A stretch of DNA of 64,000 nucleotides from GCA-002727735 sp038134525 (GTDB lineage: Bacteria > Bacteroidota > Bacteroidia > Flavobacteriales_D > Parvicellaceae), in assembly GCA_038134525.1 (NCBI GenBank), contig JAYPVI010000001.1, positions 1-64,000 of the forward strand. Reading direction: 5' to 3'. The translations under genes were made by a program, and so were the position numbers. This document shows, piece after piece, positions 26,698 to 35,963 of this stretch. Under the pieces are notes generated by a model. It ran no database searches, was not told the origin of the DNA, and saw only the letters and a program-made list of their open reading frames with translations. Each line of letters opens with the position of its first letter. The first letter of the stretch is position 1.

Positions 26698-27735
26698 ATG
26701 TCATTTCCAGAAATACACTTTGGAGATATCAATCAATATGCTGCAAAAATTGATGGTAATAACGCTAATAAAAAAGTGTTCATATTTATTGATGAAAATA
26801 CACAAAAGTGGCTATCACATATTCAAGTTTCTACTTTTAAGTATGCCTTTGTTTTGGTTTTAAAAGCCGGTGAACACAATAAAAATTTCAAGCAAGTTGA
26901 TCTAATCTGGAATTTTCTAAATCAAAAACTCGCAAACAGAAATGATGAAGTGTATATTATTGGTGGTGGAGTCATTTGTGATTTAGCGGCATTTGCTACT
27001 TCTACTTTTAAAAGAGGCATTCCATTCCATCTTGTACCTACTTCACTTTTAGCCATGGTAGATGCTTCTATTGGTGGAAAAACCGGTATTAATTATAAAA
27101 ACCTCAAAAATAATTTAGGGACATTCAGCAACCCCAAATCTATTTTCTGTGACCATCACTTTCTTGCTACTTTAAGTAAAAAAGAAAAGATATCAGGAAT
27201 GGCAGAAGTTTTTAAGCATGCCATTATCGGTGATCATCAACTATGGAAACACCTTGCTAATCAGAACATAGATTCTTTGGATTACGAATACCTCATTCCA
27301 CGTTCTTCTAATTTAAAATTAAAAGTAGTTAAAGCCGATCCACTGGAAGAAGGAGAAAGAAAGAAATTAAATTTTGGACATACCGTTGGACATGCCATTG
27401 AATCAGCACTTTTACTTAACGACAAGCCTACTCTTCATGGATTTGCAGTGGCATTTGGCATGATTGTAGAGTCTTTTTTATCATATAAACTTAACCTTTG
27501 TTCGCTGGATACTTATATGGAAATTAAACATAAACTAAATGTATTTTTTAAACCGCATCTAGATTTTAACATGAATGAAAAATCAGTATTTGAATTTATG
27601 GCGCATGACAAAAAAAATAATCATTCTTTAATTAATTTCTCTCTTCCAAAAAAAATTGGTGAGGTAAAGGTAGATGTAGAATTGAGTAAAAGTGAGGTTA
27701 AATCTATGCTCAAAGAATTTAAAGCAAATGTTTAA
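26698..27735 (+). CDS. aroB: 3-dehydroquinate synthase
   Basis: A 345-residue protein with the NAD-binding GGGVICDLAAFATST, the lysine-bearing PTSLLAMVDASIGGKTGI, and the metal-binding Glu/His residues in AEVFKHAIIGD and NFGHTVGHAIE. It converts DAHP to 3-dehydroquinate, the second step of the shikimate pathway. It starts 2 bases after the enoyl-CoA hydratase stop and its 3' end overlaps aroA by 8 bases, so the two shikimate genes are likely translated together. Confidence 0.96.
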   Translation: MSFPEIHFGDINQYAAKIDGNNANKKVFIFIDENTQKWLSHIQVSTFKYAFVLVLKAGEHNKNFKQVDLIWNFLNQKLANRNDEVYIIGGGVICDLAAFATSTFKRGIPFHLVPTSLLAMVDASIGGKTGINYKNLKNNLGTFSNPKSIFCDHHFLATLSKKEKISGMAEVFKHAIIGDHQLWKHLANQNIDSLDYEYLIPRSSNLKLKVVKADPLEEGERKKLNFGHTVGHAIESALLLNDKPTLHGFAVAFGMIVESFLSYKLNLCSLDTYMEIKHKLNVFFKPHLDFNMNEKSVFEFMAHDKKNNHSLINFSLPKKIGEVKVDVELSKSEVKSMLKEFKANV

Positions 27736-28957
27736 AATCAGTGCCTCATCCATTCGAATTGAGGGTCGCATTCAGTTATCCTCCTCAAAAAGTATTAGCA
27801 ATAGATTGCTCATGATCAAAGCCATTTCAAACAGCTCATTCGATCTAGACAATTTATCTAAGTCAGATGACACCCAAATTCTAAATCAAATCTTATCGAA
27901 TACTTCATTTCCAAACGAAATTAATTGTCATCATGCTGGAACTACATTACGATTTTTAACGGCATATTTATCTACTATTAAAGGAACGTATCGTGTATTT
28001 GGCAGTGATAGAATGCACCAAAGACCCATTAAACCATTAGTAGATTGCATACGTAAATTAGGAATTGAAATACGATATCTAGAAAATGAGGGATTCCCAC
28101 CAATTGAAATTCTTGGAAATGAAACTATTGAAGGAGGAGAATTAACGATTCCTGGGAATATAAGTAGTCAATTTATTTCAGCATTACTACTAATTGCCCC
28201 CAAATTAAAAAACGGTTTATCACTACGTATCATAGAACCCATTTTGTCTACACCATATATTAAAATGACACTTAGTCTTATGCAAGAAATGGGCATTGAG
28301 CACATATGGGATAAAAACACTATTCATGTCAAACATCAACCCTATTCTACAAGAAATATAGCTGCCGAAAACGATTGGAGTAGTGCTTCTTTCATATATA
28401 GTTTAGCTTCACTTTCTTCCGATTCAAAAATTGAAATCCCACACTTATATCCTGATTCAGTTCAAGGCGATTCTTACGTGAGCGAACTGTACAGTTACTT
28501 AGGTGTTGAAACTTTTTATCACGAAAAGGGCATCACGATTAAAAAAAATAATCAATTAAGTACAAAAGTAGAATTCAACCTTAGTGATTATCCTGATCTT
28601 GCACTACCCTATGTTGTTTCTTGTGCAGGTTTAGGCGTTGAAGTATTTTTATCAGGACTTGAAAGCCTAAAAATCAAAGAATCTGATCGACTAGTGACCA
28701 TTAAGAAAGAACTTTCAAAATTTAATGTGGAATGTGAAATAAATGATCATTCAATCTACGTGTCCAAAAACCAGCAAATTAAATATAATGGGGATGTGAT
28801 TGACGATCACAATGATCATAGAATTCCCATGAGCATTGCACCTTTGGCCATTAAAACAGAGGGTAATATTTTCTTTAAAGACAGTTTGGTGGTGAACAAG
28901 TCTTACCCTTTATTTTGGGATGATTTAAAAAAATTGGGTTTTAATATTGTTAATTAA
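27728..28957 (+). CDS. aroA: 3-phosphoshikimate 1-carboxyvinyltransferase (EPSP synthase)
   Basis: A 409-residue EPSP synthase, slightly shorter than the usual 427. The phosphate-binding SSSKSISNRLLMI, the AGTTLRFLTAYL segment (the counterpart of the classical NAGTAMRPL), and the C-terminal KESDRLV and DDHNDHRIPMS motifs are present. It joins phosphoenolpyruvate to shikimate-3-phosphate. I chose the ATG at 27728, which overlaps the aroB stop; a longer frame would begin deep inside aroB. The 3' end overlaps the convergent rlmB gene by 8 bases. Confidence 0.95.
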   Translation: MFKISASSIRIEGRIQLSSSKSISNRLLMIKAISNSSFDLDNLSKSDDTQILNQILSNTSFPNEINCHHAGTTLRFLTAYLSTIKGTYRVFGSDRMHQRPIKPLVDCIRKLGIEIRYLENEGFPPIEILGNETIEGGELTIPGNISSQFISALLLIAPKLKNGLSLRIIEPILSTPYIKMTLSLMQEMGIEHIWDKNTIHVKHQPYSTRNIAAENDWSSASFIYSLASLSSDSKIEIPHLYPDSVQGDSYVSELYSYLGVETFYHEKGITIKKNNQLSTKVEFNLSDYPDLALPYVVSCAGLGVEVFLSGLESLKIKESDRLVTIKKELSKFNVECEINDHSIYVSKNQQIKYNGDVIDDHNDHRIPMSIAPLAIKTEGNIFFKDSLVVNKSYPLFWDDLKKLGFNIVN

Positions 28958-29693
28958 TTGTTCTTCCCATTTCATATAAAGCAATTGCAGCAGCAACAGA
29001 AACATTTAAGGAATCAATTGTTCCCTTCATAGGTACTCTATATACTTCATTTGATAGTTGAAGCAAATTTTTACTTATTCCATCTTCTTCACTCCCCATG
29101 ATTAAGGCTTTAGGTCCTTTAAAGTCATATTCATAAATTGATTTATTACTCTTTTCAGAAATAGAAAAAACATGAAGTCCCGAACCTTGAAGAAATTCAA
29201 GAGCTAATTGTAAATTATGAACTTTACAAACAGGAATTTTATAAAGTGCTCCAGCAGATGTTTTAATGGCATCGCTTGTAATTAAAGCTGACTCTTTAGA
29301 TGGAATTACAATCGCATTTACGCCAAAACATTCAGCTGTTCGGCAAATGGCTCCAAAATTTCTAACATCCTTTACACGATCTAACAATAACACAAAAGGA
29401 TCTTTTCCATCCTCATAAATTTGTTGAATAACATGATCAATCTCATAATAAGGTAGTGGTGAAATCATTGCAATTACGCCTTGGTGGTTTTTTTTAACCA
29501 TGTGATTTAGCTTTTGGACTGGAACGCGTTGGAATAATATTTTTTCGCGTTTTAAAGCATCCATTAATTCACTTAAAAGCTCACCTTTTGCCCCTTGTTG
29601 AACAAGGACCTTATTTATTGTTTTACCTTCATTAATGGCTTCCAAAATTGATCTAATGCCGTAAATGATGTCTTTTGATCTTTCTTTTTTCAT
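28950..29693 (-). CDS. rlmB: 23S rRNA (guanosine-2'-O-)-methyltransferase RlmB (SpoU family)
   Basis: A 247-residue protein with an N-terminal substrate-binding domain (IIYGIRSILEAINEG) and a C-terminal SPOUT domain with DRVKDVRNFGAICRTAE, ALIMGSEEDGIS and SLNVSVAAAIALYE, the three SpoU motifs that form the knotted SAM site. RlmB methylates G2251 in the 23S rRNA P loop. Its ATG overlaps the stop of the upstream GWxTD gene (ATGA), indicating coupling. Confidence 0.94.
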   Translation of the reverse strand: MKKERSKDIIYGIRSILEAINEGKTINKVLVQQGAKGELLSELMDALKREKILFQRVPVQKLNHMVKKNHQGVIAMISPLPYYEIDHVIQQIYEDGKDPFVLLLDRVKDVRNFGAICRTAECFGVNAIVIPSKESALITSDAIKTSAGALYKIPVCKVHNLQLALEFLQGSGLHVFSISEKSNKSIYEYDFKGPKALIMGSEEDGISKNLLQLSNEVYRVPMKGTIDSLNVSVAAAIALYEMGRTIN

Positions 29694-30985
29694 TGTACAA
29701 TGTAAACTTTACCTTTTCTCCATGATTCAACAGCTCTATACCAAGATGATTTGTAGGAATAATTTCTATCTAATTCAAAATCATTCATTGAAAATGGATT
29801 AGACACTTTATCAAAAGTAAATTTTAATCCCGATGATTGAATCCTCATAGGATCATTTATTGAATTGTAGGCGTTAAGATTTGAGTTGCTCTGCTGGCCA
29901 TAATACCAAATTTCAGCACTCTTCGTTTTTCTAACATAATTTGGAGGCCCAAAAATTATACTAATCATTCCTCTATCAGTCTTCCATCCTTCAAGATGAG
30001 AAGTGAACATTTCGTTTGCCTTTTCTACTCTTGAGTAATACGTTTTTATCAAACTCCTTGCCCTTTCCATCGAAGATGTTTTGGTAAGCCAAAACTGATC
30101 AACTGTATTTTTGGGGTCTGAACTATTCGCTATTTTATTAAACTCTTCCTGGGTACATAAAAAACGTAAGGGAGCTAATAATTGTTCTGGTTCCTTAAGA
30201 TATGGAAAATAAGGATTGAAATTAAACAGAGAAAAACCTTCGTTCGTTAACGTATCTATTTGAAAATAGACAAACCCATTCTCAGGAAGAACTAGATCTG
30301 CGCTTTTATTAAACGCAATGCTTTTATATTTTCCTGTCGCTTTTGGAAATGATTGTCTCTTAGCCTTACTAAATGGTGGCATAGCAGCAGGGAAACTTAA
30401 ATTATTGTAGTTAATATAAATAGTTTGATCAGTTAAAAAATAATTCGTCATATTGATATGTTGAGAACCCGTATAATAATTATTAAATAAAACCTGATTA
30501 TTTGTATCTCTCAAAAGATAAAATTGCCTATGAAATACATCGTTTTTATTAACATCAACTAGTTTTTCGTAGGTTCTATATCTATTCCTATCAGTAACCG
30601 ATAATTTTAGCTTAGCCAATTTACTAATTGCCATATTAAATTGAATAACGGTATCTATATATTCCTTCTTTTTACTAGTGTAGAAATCTCCCCAAAGTAT
30701 GGAACCTGAATCTATTAATATTTTACCATTTTCATCATAGAGACTGTAAGCTATTTTCAGATTAGCATTAAATGGTTTAGTTCTATCATTACGAGTATAT
30801 AATATATCATCCGTTTTAATCTTAAAATAAATTTTAGATTGAAAATCAGCATGGTGAAAAATAGAAAACTCAGGTTTCATGGACACCGCCATTTTTGTGT
30901 CAATATCGTAACTTGAATTTTCAATAGTAACACAGCTAAAGCTGCATAAAAGAACTATTAGAATTTTATCGTAAAATTTCCACAT
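29690..30985 (-). CDS. GWxTD domain-containing protein (probable lipoprotein)
   Basis: A 431-residue protein with a hydrophobic lipoprotein-like N-terminus (ILIVLLCSFSC). The family signature GWKTDRGMISIIFGPP (about 330-350) is followed by AEIWYYG and a C-terminal region ending SYKSSWYRAVESWRKGKV. GWxTD proteins are conserved in Bacteroidota and Acidobacteriota and have no established function. It sits between a lipoprotein gene and rlmB, coupled to rlmB by a 4-base overlap. Confidence 0.87.
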   Translation of the reverse strand: MWKFYDKILIVLLCSFSCVTIENSSYDIDTKMAVSMKPEFSIFHHADFQSKIYFKIKTDDILYTRNDRTKPFNANLKIAYSLYDENGKILIDSGSILWGDFYTSKKKEYIDTVIQFNMAISKLAKLKLSVTDRNRYRTYEKLVDVNKNDVFHRQFYLLRDTNNQVLFNNYYTGSQHINMTNYFLTDQTIYINYNNLSFPAAMPPFSKAKRQSFPKATGKYKSIAFNKSADLVLPENGFVYFQIDTLTNEGFSLFNFNPYFPYLKEPEQLLAPLRFLCTQEEFNKIANSSDPKNTVDQFWLTKTSSMERARSLIKTYYSRVEKANEMFTSHLEGWKTDRGMISIIFGPPNYVRKTKSAEIWYYGQQSNSNLNAYNSINDPMRIQSSGLKFTFDKVSNPFSMNDFELDRNYSYKSSWYRAVESWRKGKVYIVQ

Positions 30986-30994
30986 AAGGCGTTA

Positions 30995-31537
30995 CTATCG
31001 CTCAATAACAGGCGTAAAAACTACGTTACTATGGTTCAAACTTCTATCAATTAATAATATAGAAAATAAAATACTATCGTTATGATTTGAGTTAAAATTA
31101 TAAAATGGACTTAGAACAAGCTGCATATTACCTTTAAGAGATTTATTCTGCCCAAATGGTGTAATATCCTCTATTCTAAATCCGTTAGGGATAGTATCAT
31201 AAGGCATATTAATGTTTTGAGGGAATGTTGCATTTTCACCATTTGGATCCATAGTTCCTTTGACGACTTGACCATCCATCATTTCGTAATATTCTAAATA
31301 AACATTATAATGATAAAAGCTTCCAGGGTCATAAGGTGGATCAATTTGGTTAGGATTTAATCCAATATCTCCATCTCCATCTGTAAAGAAAAAAGTAATA
31401 ATCCCCGAATCCCCATGAATATCAAACTGAACAAATTCTACACTAGGTTCATCTGGATAGGTAATTGGCTTTAAACAGGATGAGAAAGCCACTAAAATGA
31501 AAAAAACAATGCTTATTTTTGCTTTAAACCTATTCAC
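30995..31537 (-). CDS. Lipoprotein of unknown function
   Basis: A 180-residue protein starting with GTG. The lipobox region is VAFSSC (Cys21), followed by a predicted all-beta domain with an acidic, possibly calcium-binding stretch TDGDGDIGLNPNQ. Similar small lipoproteins with this TDGDGDIG stretch are common in Bacteroidota, but I know of no assigned function. It is the first gene of the unit that continues with the GWxTD gene 9 bases on and then rlmB. It is divergent from the LuxE-like gene, with 29 bases between starts. Confidence 0.75.
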   Translation of the reverse strand: MNRFKAKISIVFFILVAFSSCLKPITYPDEPSVEFVQFDIHGDSGIITFFFTDGDGDIGLNPNQIDPPYDPGSFYHYNVYLEYYEMMDGQVVKGTMDPNGENATFPQNINMPYDTIPNGFRIEDITPFGQNKSLKGNMQLVLSPFYNFNSNHNDSILFSILLIDRSLNHSNVVFTPVIER

Positions 31538-31566
31538 ACTATAAAAGTAAACTATTTAAGAGTTCA

Positions 31567-32544
31567 TTGAATTTTGTAGATAAAATATTTAAAATAAAGA
31601 ATGAAAATGAGTTCAATGAGCTAGCGTTATCTATTTTTCGATACCAATATGAAAACATCTCGATATTTAACACCTTTATAAACTCTAGAAATGTTTCATT
31701 AAAACAAATTAATCACTACTCTCAAATCCCATTTCTGCCCATACAGTTTTTTAAATCACACGATATAATAGCGAAAAACAAGAGTATTAAAACTACCTTT
31801 TTAAGTAGCGGAACAACAAAGCAAGTAAGAAGTAAACATCATATTCATGATTTAGACCTTTACAAAAAATCGTTCTTAACTGGTTTTAGTGATACTTATG
31901 GTGAAATTAAAAACCAAGTGATTTTAGCTCTTTTACCATCTTACCAGGAACAGGAAAATAGTTCGTTGATCTATATGGTAGACCATCTTATAAAAAATTC
32001 AAATCAAGAAAGTGCTTACTTGGAACCTCTTTCAAGTGATACCATTCAAAAAATACTGAATTTAAAAGATGAAAATGTGACTTTAATAGGTGTTTCTTAT
32101 GCGCTTTTAGACTTGATTGAAAATTTTGACTTGCCAAAACTAAAGAAATGGAACATCATTGAAACAGGAGGAATGAAAGGGCGAAAAAAAGAATTGATTA
32201 GAGAAGAATTACATCAAATCTTAAAAAAGGGATTTGGTTCAGAAAATATTCACAGCGAATATGGAATGACTGAACTGCTATCTCAAGCCTATTCCACCTC
32301 AAACGGAAAATTTCGTACTCCACCATGGATGAAATTTTTGATAAGAGAACTAGAAGACCCTTTTGCTTATACTAGAATGGAGAAAACAGGAGGTATAAAC
32401 ATCATTGATTTAGCAAATATATATAGCTGTTCTTTTATTGAAACTCAAGACTTGGGGAGAAAGCATCAAGATCAAACCGTATCTATTTTAGGAAGATATG
32501 ATCAAGCTGAAATTAGAGGATGTAACCTATTGACTTTTAACTAA
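31567..32544 (+). CDS. LuxE/PaaK-like acyl-protein synthetase family protein
   Basis: A 325-residue adenylate-forming-like protein that starts with TTG; no in-frame ATG is near. The N-terminal part contains IPFLPIQFFKSHDI, and a glycine/serine-rich nucleotide loop follows (TTFLSSGTTKQVRSKHH). C-terminal motifs are ETGGMKGRKKEL and SEYGMTELLSQAYS, matching LuxE acyl-protein synthetases. LuxE activates fatty acids in luciferase aldehyde supply, but no LuxC, LuxD or luciferase gene is nearby. Stand-alone members are found in Bacteroidota, where the acyl acceptor is unknown. The 3' end overlaps convergent tyrS by 8 bases. Confidence 0.8.
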   Translation: MNFVDKIFKIKNENEFNELALSIFRYQYENISIFNTFINSRNVSLKQINHYSQIPFLPIQFFKSHDIIAKNKSIKTTFLSSGTTKQVRSKHHIHDLDLYKKSFLTGFSDTYGEIKNQVILALLPSYQEQENSSLIYMVDHLIKNSNQESAYLEPLSSDTIQKILNLKDENVTLIGVSYALLDLIENFDLPKLKKWNIIETGGMKGRKKELIREELHQILKKGFGSENIHSEYGMTELLSQAYSTSNGKFRTPPWMKFLIRELEDPFAYTRMEKTGGINIIDLANIYSCSFIETQDLGRKHQDQTVSILGRYDQAEIRGCNLLTFN

Positions 32545-33817
32545 CGATTAAAACAAAATAATTCTTTTTACCCCTCTGTAGTAAAATGTATTTTTGTGCG
32601 ATCAGATCATTGACACTAATTGTAGTTTCAATAGTAGCTTTTCTCTTATTTACAGAAATGGAATTTTCATTTAAAGCTCTTCTAGCCTCCCCATTAGATT
32701 TTAAAAATCCTGAAATGGGACATAAAAAGTCAATTATTGGGACTTGATCTGATAAATCTGACAAGAGTATCTCTTTTTGAGGCACACCTTCAAAAATCTC
32801 CATAAACAAATCACTACCTAATCCTTTTAGTGCTTTTACAGCATCATCCCCCTTTTTAAACAAAATAGAAGATGCCTCAACAGCAGCATGGTGATTTTCT
32901 TCTCCGTGTACCATTTCTGTTAATGATTTTGCTAATTCTTTTTGTAGCAATCTTAATGATGGATTTACATCATGTTCTTTGATTATTTTTTCAATCTCTT
33001 CCTTAGATTTTAAAGTAAAAATTTTGATGTAGGTTTTAGCATCCTCATCGCTACTATTTATCCAGTATTGATAGAATTTATAGGGAGAAGTTTTTTTAGG
33101 ATCTAGCCAAACATTACCAGCTTCTGTTTTTCCAAATTTTGAGCCATCTGCTTTTTGAATCAATGGAGATGTAATAGCAAATGCAGTGCCTCCATCCATT
33201 CTTCGGATTAATTCTGTACCAGTTACAATATTGCCCCATTGATCTGAGCCTCCCATTTGTACTTTGCACTGATGATGTTTATACAACCAATAAAAATCAT
33301 AGCCTTGTACCAGTTGATAAGTAAATTCAGTAAAAGAAATTCCTGTTTCCAATCTTTTCTTTACAGATTCTTTTGCCATCATGTAGTTTACTGAAATATG
33401 CTTACCCACATCTCTAATGAAGTCCAAAAAATTAAACGACTTAAACCAATCATAATTATTTACTATTGCAGCTGGATTAGGGACATTTTCAAAAGCTAAA
33501 AATTTGGTGAGTTGATGTTGAATAGCATCCACATTTTTAAAAAGCTCTTCTTTTCCAAGTAAATTACGTTCTTTTGACTTTCCAGATGGATCACCAACCA
33601 TCCCTGTTGCTCCTCCAACTAAAACATATGGAGTGTGGCCATGTTTTTGAAAATGAACTAAAATCATTATTTGAACTAAACTCCCAATATGAAGAGAATC
33701 TGAAGTGGGATCAAAACCAATATAACCGCTCACTTTATTTTTATTCAAATAATCCTCCGTTTCAGGCATAATGTCATGGATCATACCTCTCCATCTTAAT
33801 TCCTCTACAAAATTCAC
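32537..33817 (-). CDS. tyrS: Tyrosyl-tRNA synthetase
   Basis: A 426-residue class I aminoacyl-tRNA synthetase starting with GTG. The HIGH-type motif is LHIGSLV, the tyrosine-binding region contains YQLVQGYDFYWL and GGSDQWGNI, and the KMSKS loop reads KFGKTEAG, as in the TyrS1 group. A C-terminal S4 RNA-binding domain (about 355-420) is present. It charges tRNA-Tyr. A putative -7 box lies 32 bases upstream. Confidence 0.96.
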   Translation of the reverse strand: MNFVEELRWRGMIHDIMPETEDYLNKNKVSGYIGFDPTSDSLHIGSLVQIMILVHFQKHGHTPYVLVGGATGMVGDPSGKSKERNLLGKEELFKNVDAIQHQLTKFLAFENVPNPAAIVNNYDWFKSFNFLDFIRDVGKHISVNYMMAKESVKKRLETGISFTEFTYQLVQGYDFYWLYKHHQCKVQMGGSDQWGNIVTGTELIRRMDGGTAFAITSPLIQKADGSKFGKTEAGNVWLDPKKTSPYKFYQYWINSSDEDAKTYIKIFTLKSKEEIEKIIKEHDVNPSLRLLQKELAKSLTEMVHGEENHHAAVEASSILFKKGDDAVKALKGLGSDLFMEIFEGVPQKEILLSDLSDQVPIIDFLCPISGFLKSNGEARRALNENSISVNKRKATIETTISVNDLIAQKYILLQRGKKNYFVLIVS

Positions 33818-33849
33818 TTTAGTTCGATTTTAATACTTTTTATTTGAAA

Positions 33850-33857
33850 CAAATATA
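33850..33857 (-). promoter_or_regulatory. Putative -7 box of tyrS
   Basis: On the minus strand this reads TATATTTG, matching TAnnTTTG, 32 bases before the GTG start of tyrS. No TTG is seen at -33. Confidence 0.4.
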
Positions 33858-33933
33858 TTTTTATCTCACCGTTAAATATAAATTATTCTTCTTTTTTTTA
33901 AATTCAAATTTAATTCCATCATAACTCAATAAA

Positions 33934-34938
33934 TTGGAAACTCATTTAGTGACAGGTGCAACCGGATTAGTGGGGATGCATATTGTTTTTGATCTCTTAA
34001 GTCAAAACAAAAATGTAATAGCAACATTTACCTCAAACTCGAATAAAAACATCATAAAACAGGTTTTTAATCACTATGGTTTTCCAGAGTATTATGACAA
34101 AATCAAATGGTGTAAGATGGATTTAGAAGACGTTAGTGAAGTTTATCAAGCCATTGAGGGAGTTGATTTTGTTTACCACAGCGGAGCTGTTGTTAGCTTT
34201 AACAAAAGTGATTACGATCAGATGAGGAGAATTAATATAGAGGGTACTACAAATGTGGTTAATGCATGTCTTGAGCACAAGGTAAAAAAATTAGCTTTTA
34301 TTAGTTCTGTTGCATCAATTGGCCGAGATGGAAAAAAAAAATACAATGAAAAAAATAAATGGAACTCAGGTAGAGGGAACAGTTACTATGCATTAACAAA
34401 ATACAAATCTGAAAATGAAGTTTGGAGGGGGATTGAAGAAGGTTTAAGCGCTGTTATTACCAATCCAGGAATTATTATTGGACCATCAAATTGGGGAAGA
34501 TCAAGTACAACCATTTTTAAACAAATTTACAAAGGACTCTCTTTTTTTCCTTTGGGTGAAAATGGTTTTGTTGATGTTCGAGATGTTTCAAGAGCAACTA
34601 TACAATTAATGGAATCAAAAATAAGTAGAGAAAGATATATTTTAGTTGGAGAGAACTTATCCTATAAATCGGTTTTTGATGATATAGCTAAGAGCTTTAA
34701 AAAACCAATACCCAAAAAGAAAGCAAAAAAAACATTACTTGAAATCGCTTGGAGAATGGAAGCAATTCGTTGTTTTTTAACAAACAAAAAACAGAGTATA
34801 ACAAAAGAAACGGCTAGAACATCTAATCAAATTAATGTTTATGATAATCAAAAAATCATTAAAGAATTAAACTATAATTTTAAATCCATCAAAGAAGCCA
34901 TTGAAAATACAACTAGTTTTCTGTTAAAATTTAAGTGA
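33934..34938 (+). CDS. NAD(P)-dependent epimerase/dehydratase family protein (extended SDR)
   Basis: A 334-residue protein starting with TTG, directly followed by the Rossmann motif VTGATGLVGMHIV (GxxGxxG). The conserved VDFVYHSGAVVSF and the catalytic YxxxK as YYALTKYK are present, with Ser in the ISSVASIG segment. These are features of extended short-chain dehydrogenases acting on nucleotide sugars, dihydroflavonol-like or steroid-like substrates. The C-terminal 80 residues are Lys-rich. The substrate is not predictable and no sugar-biosynthesis genes are adjacent. The 3' end overlaps the convergent aldolase gene. Confidence 0.85.
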   Translation: METHLVTGATGLVGMHIVFDLLSQNKNVIATFTSNSNKNIIKQVFNHYGFPEYYDKIKWCKMDLEDVSEVYQAIEGVDFVYHSGAVVSFNKSDYDQMRRINIEGTTNVVNACLEHKVKKLAFISSVASIGRDGKKKYNEKNKWNSGRGNSYYALTKYKSENEVWRGIEEGLSAVITNPGIIIGPSNWGRSSTTIFKQIYKGLSFFPLGENGFVDVRDVSRATIQLMESKISRERYILVGENLSYKSVFDDIAKSFKKPIPKKKAKKTLLEIAWRMEAIRCFLTNKKQSITKETARTSNQINVYDNQKIIKELNYNFKSIKEAIENTTSFLLKFK

Positions 34939-35934
34939 ATCAATTACTTTACTAACATCTTCTTCGCACACATCTAAATGGGTTACCATTCTAACCCTTC
35001 CAGGACCAAATGGAATGGCTAAAATTCCGTTTTCCATGAGTCGATTAATAAATGTGGTATTTTCATACCCATCATTAAGGACACCGACTACAATATTTGT
35101 TTCTACTTCAAGCACGTGATTTATCCAGGAACATGATGTCAAAGCTTTTGCTATAAGCTCTGCATTTTTGTGATCTTCTTTTAATCGATTGATATTGTTC
35201 TTCAATGCATAAATTCCTGCTGCAGCAACAATTCCAACTTGTCTCATCCCGCCACCCAATACTTTTCTATTCCTCCTAGCCTGTTTTATGAAAGATTTTG
35301 TTCCTAATAATAATGATCCTAAAGGAGTTCCTAATCCCTTTGAAAGACAAATTGAAATGGTGTCAAAAAATGAACCCATTATTAATGAAGACACATCCGT
35401 TTTAACCAAAGCATTGAATATCCTTGCGCCATCTAAATGTAGCGGTAAATTAGTTTGATTACAAAACGCTTTAATTGCTTTTATGGTGTTTAAATCATAA
35501 CAATTCCCTCCACCTCTGTTACATGTGTTTTCTAAAGCAACTAATTTTGTAATTGGAAGATGAACATCATCAGGATTGATGTTTTGAACTACATCATTAA
35601 GTTCTAATAACCCTGACTGCCGTTCAATTAATCGTACAGAAGCACCCGCATTTCTTGCAATTCCTCCTCCTTCATAATTGTAAATATGAGATTCTCGACT
35701 ACAAATCACTTCATCTCCAGGTTTTAGATGGGTCATCATCGCAATTTGATTAGTCATGGTACCAGATGGGCAAAACAATGCTGCCTCCTTGCCAAACATT
35801 TCAGCAGCCATTTGCTCTAAATGAATAACAGTAGGGTCGTCTTCAAAAACATCATCACCGAGCTCAGCACTCATCATGAAGGATTTCATCTCAGTTGAGG
35901 GTTTTGTAACGGTATCGCTTCTTAAATCAATCAT
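34924..35934 (-). CDS. ltaE: Threonine aldolase (beta-eliminating lyase family)
   Basis: A 336-residue PLP fold-type I enzyme starting MIDLRSDTVTKPS. It has the motifs GDDVFEDDPTV, ALFCPSGTMTNQIA, HLDGARIFNAL and the PLP-lysine region SICLSKGLGTPLGS (Lys in SKG). It cleaves L-threonine or allo-threonine to glycine and acetaldehyde. It lies between two unrelated, oppositely oriented genes and overlaps the SDR gene by 15 bases at the 3' end. Confidence 0.93.
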   Translation of the reverse strand: MIDLRSDTVTKPSTEMKSFMMSAELGDDVFEDDPTVIHLEQMAAEMFGKEAALFCPSGTMTNQIAMMTHLKPGDEVICSRESHIYNYEGGGIARNAGASVRLIERQSGLLELNDVVQNINPDDVHLPITKLVALENTCNRGGGNCYDLNTIKAIKAFCNQTNLPLHLDGARIFNALVKTDVSSLIMGSFFDTISICLSKGLGTPLGSLLLGTKSFIKQARRNRKVLGGGMRQVGIVAAAGIYALKNNINRLKEDHKNAELIAKALTSCSWINHVLEVETNIVVGVLNDGYENTTFINRLMENGILAIPFGPGRVRMVTHLDVCEEDVSKVIDSLKF

Positions 35935-35963
35935 AAATTACATTTAAATACTAAATTTATAGA

